DNA of 64,000 bases from NCBI GenBank assembly GCA_030528025.1, contig JAUMZP010000001.1, positions 310,001 to 374,000 of the forward strand, given 5' to 3'. The stretch is from Candidatus Saccharimonadota bacterium (GTDB lineage: Bacteria; Patescibacteriota; Saccharimonadia; Saccharimonadales; Saccharimonadaceae). Positions 63,998 through 64,000 of this stretch are shown here, piece after piece. The notes under the pieces are model-generated. The model saw only the letters and a program-made list of their open reading frames with translations. It was not told the origin of the DNA and made no database searches. The stretch's first letter is position 1, and each line of letters opens with the position of its first letter. The position numbers and the translations under genes were made by a program.

Positions 63998-64000
63998 GCG

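Overview
The window is bacterial chromosome with roughly half G+C, dense gene packing and mostly ATG starts. It is probably from the Candidate Phyla Radiation (Patescibacteria), most likely Saccharibacteria (TM7). Evidence for this is a streamlined ribosomal protein cluster with no L30 gene between S5 and L15, a compact ProRS without the large editing insertion, TGA used as an ordinary stop codon, and many lineage-specific hypothetical, membrane and surface proteins among core translation and secretion genes. The phylum call is inference; no rRNA gene or tRNA was recognised.

Layout. 1-2.2 kb: 3' part of htpX, a polytopic membrane protein, then a structured RNA candidate. 2.2-8.6 kb: ligA (zinc-finger cysteines lost), a membrane protein, a nucleotide-metabolism group (NADAR protein, frameshifted MazG/PRA-PH-like gene, ITPase-like protein), then pta and a GNAT acetyltransferase divergent from overlapping -10 boxes. 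8.8-13.5 kb: CAP-domain secreted protein, small membrane protein, a nucleoside deoxyribosyltransferase-like protein, rplU, two hypotheticals, prmC. 13.8-24.8 kb: ribosomal proteins L3-L4-L23-L2-S19-L22-S3-L16-L29-S17-L14-L24-L5-S14-S8, then a 2.4 kb interruption holding the second copy of the RNA candidate and small hypothetical genes, then L6-L18-S5-L15. 24.8-33.4 kb: accessory stretch with two micropeptide ORFs sharing an MPTGKP N-terminus, a DUF5684-like protein, a zincin-motif protein, prfA, L31, a large possible ADP-ribosyltransferase-like protein and two damaged ORFs. 33.4-38.3 kb: rpsB-tsf, frr-uppS-rseP and a CPBP protease. 38.5-44.8 kb: proS, greA, an anchored secreted protein, lysS and a large protein with a clan-CD-like His/Cys pair. 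44.9-54.7 kb: envelope region with an anchored six-hairpin glycosidase-like protein, a DUF2207 protein, uppP, a MacB/FtsX-type ABC pair and a collagen-like surface protein. 54.9-64 kb: serS-pyrD, hypotheticals, hpf-secA, an M16 peptidase and two small ORFs.

How it fits together. Translation (ribosomal proteins, EF-Ts, RRF, RF1, PrmC, three aminoacyl-tRNA synthetases, HPF) is interleaved with envelope biogenesis (UppS and UppP for the undecaprenyl carrier, SecA, RseP, HtpX, ABC export) and surface display (collagen-like, glycosidase-like, CAP). Such a set would suit an epibiotic cell that depends on host contact. A recurrent promoter layout places a TATAAT-like box 6-9 nt before the start codon, with no Shine-Dalgarno sequence, for pta, GNAT, prmC, prfA, L31, serS, the DUF2207 gene and others. 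This implies leaderless mRNAs beside the Shine-Dalgarno-led operons. The best candidates for undescribed biology are the two-copy structured RNA, the MPTGKP micropeptide pair, the overlapping leaderless divergent promoter, the clan-CD-like protein, and the ORF split by a single in-frame TGA.
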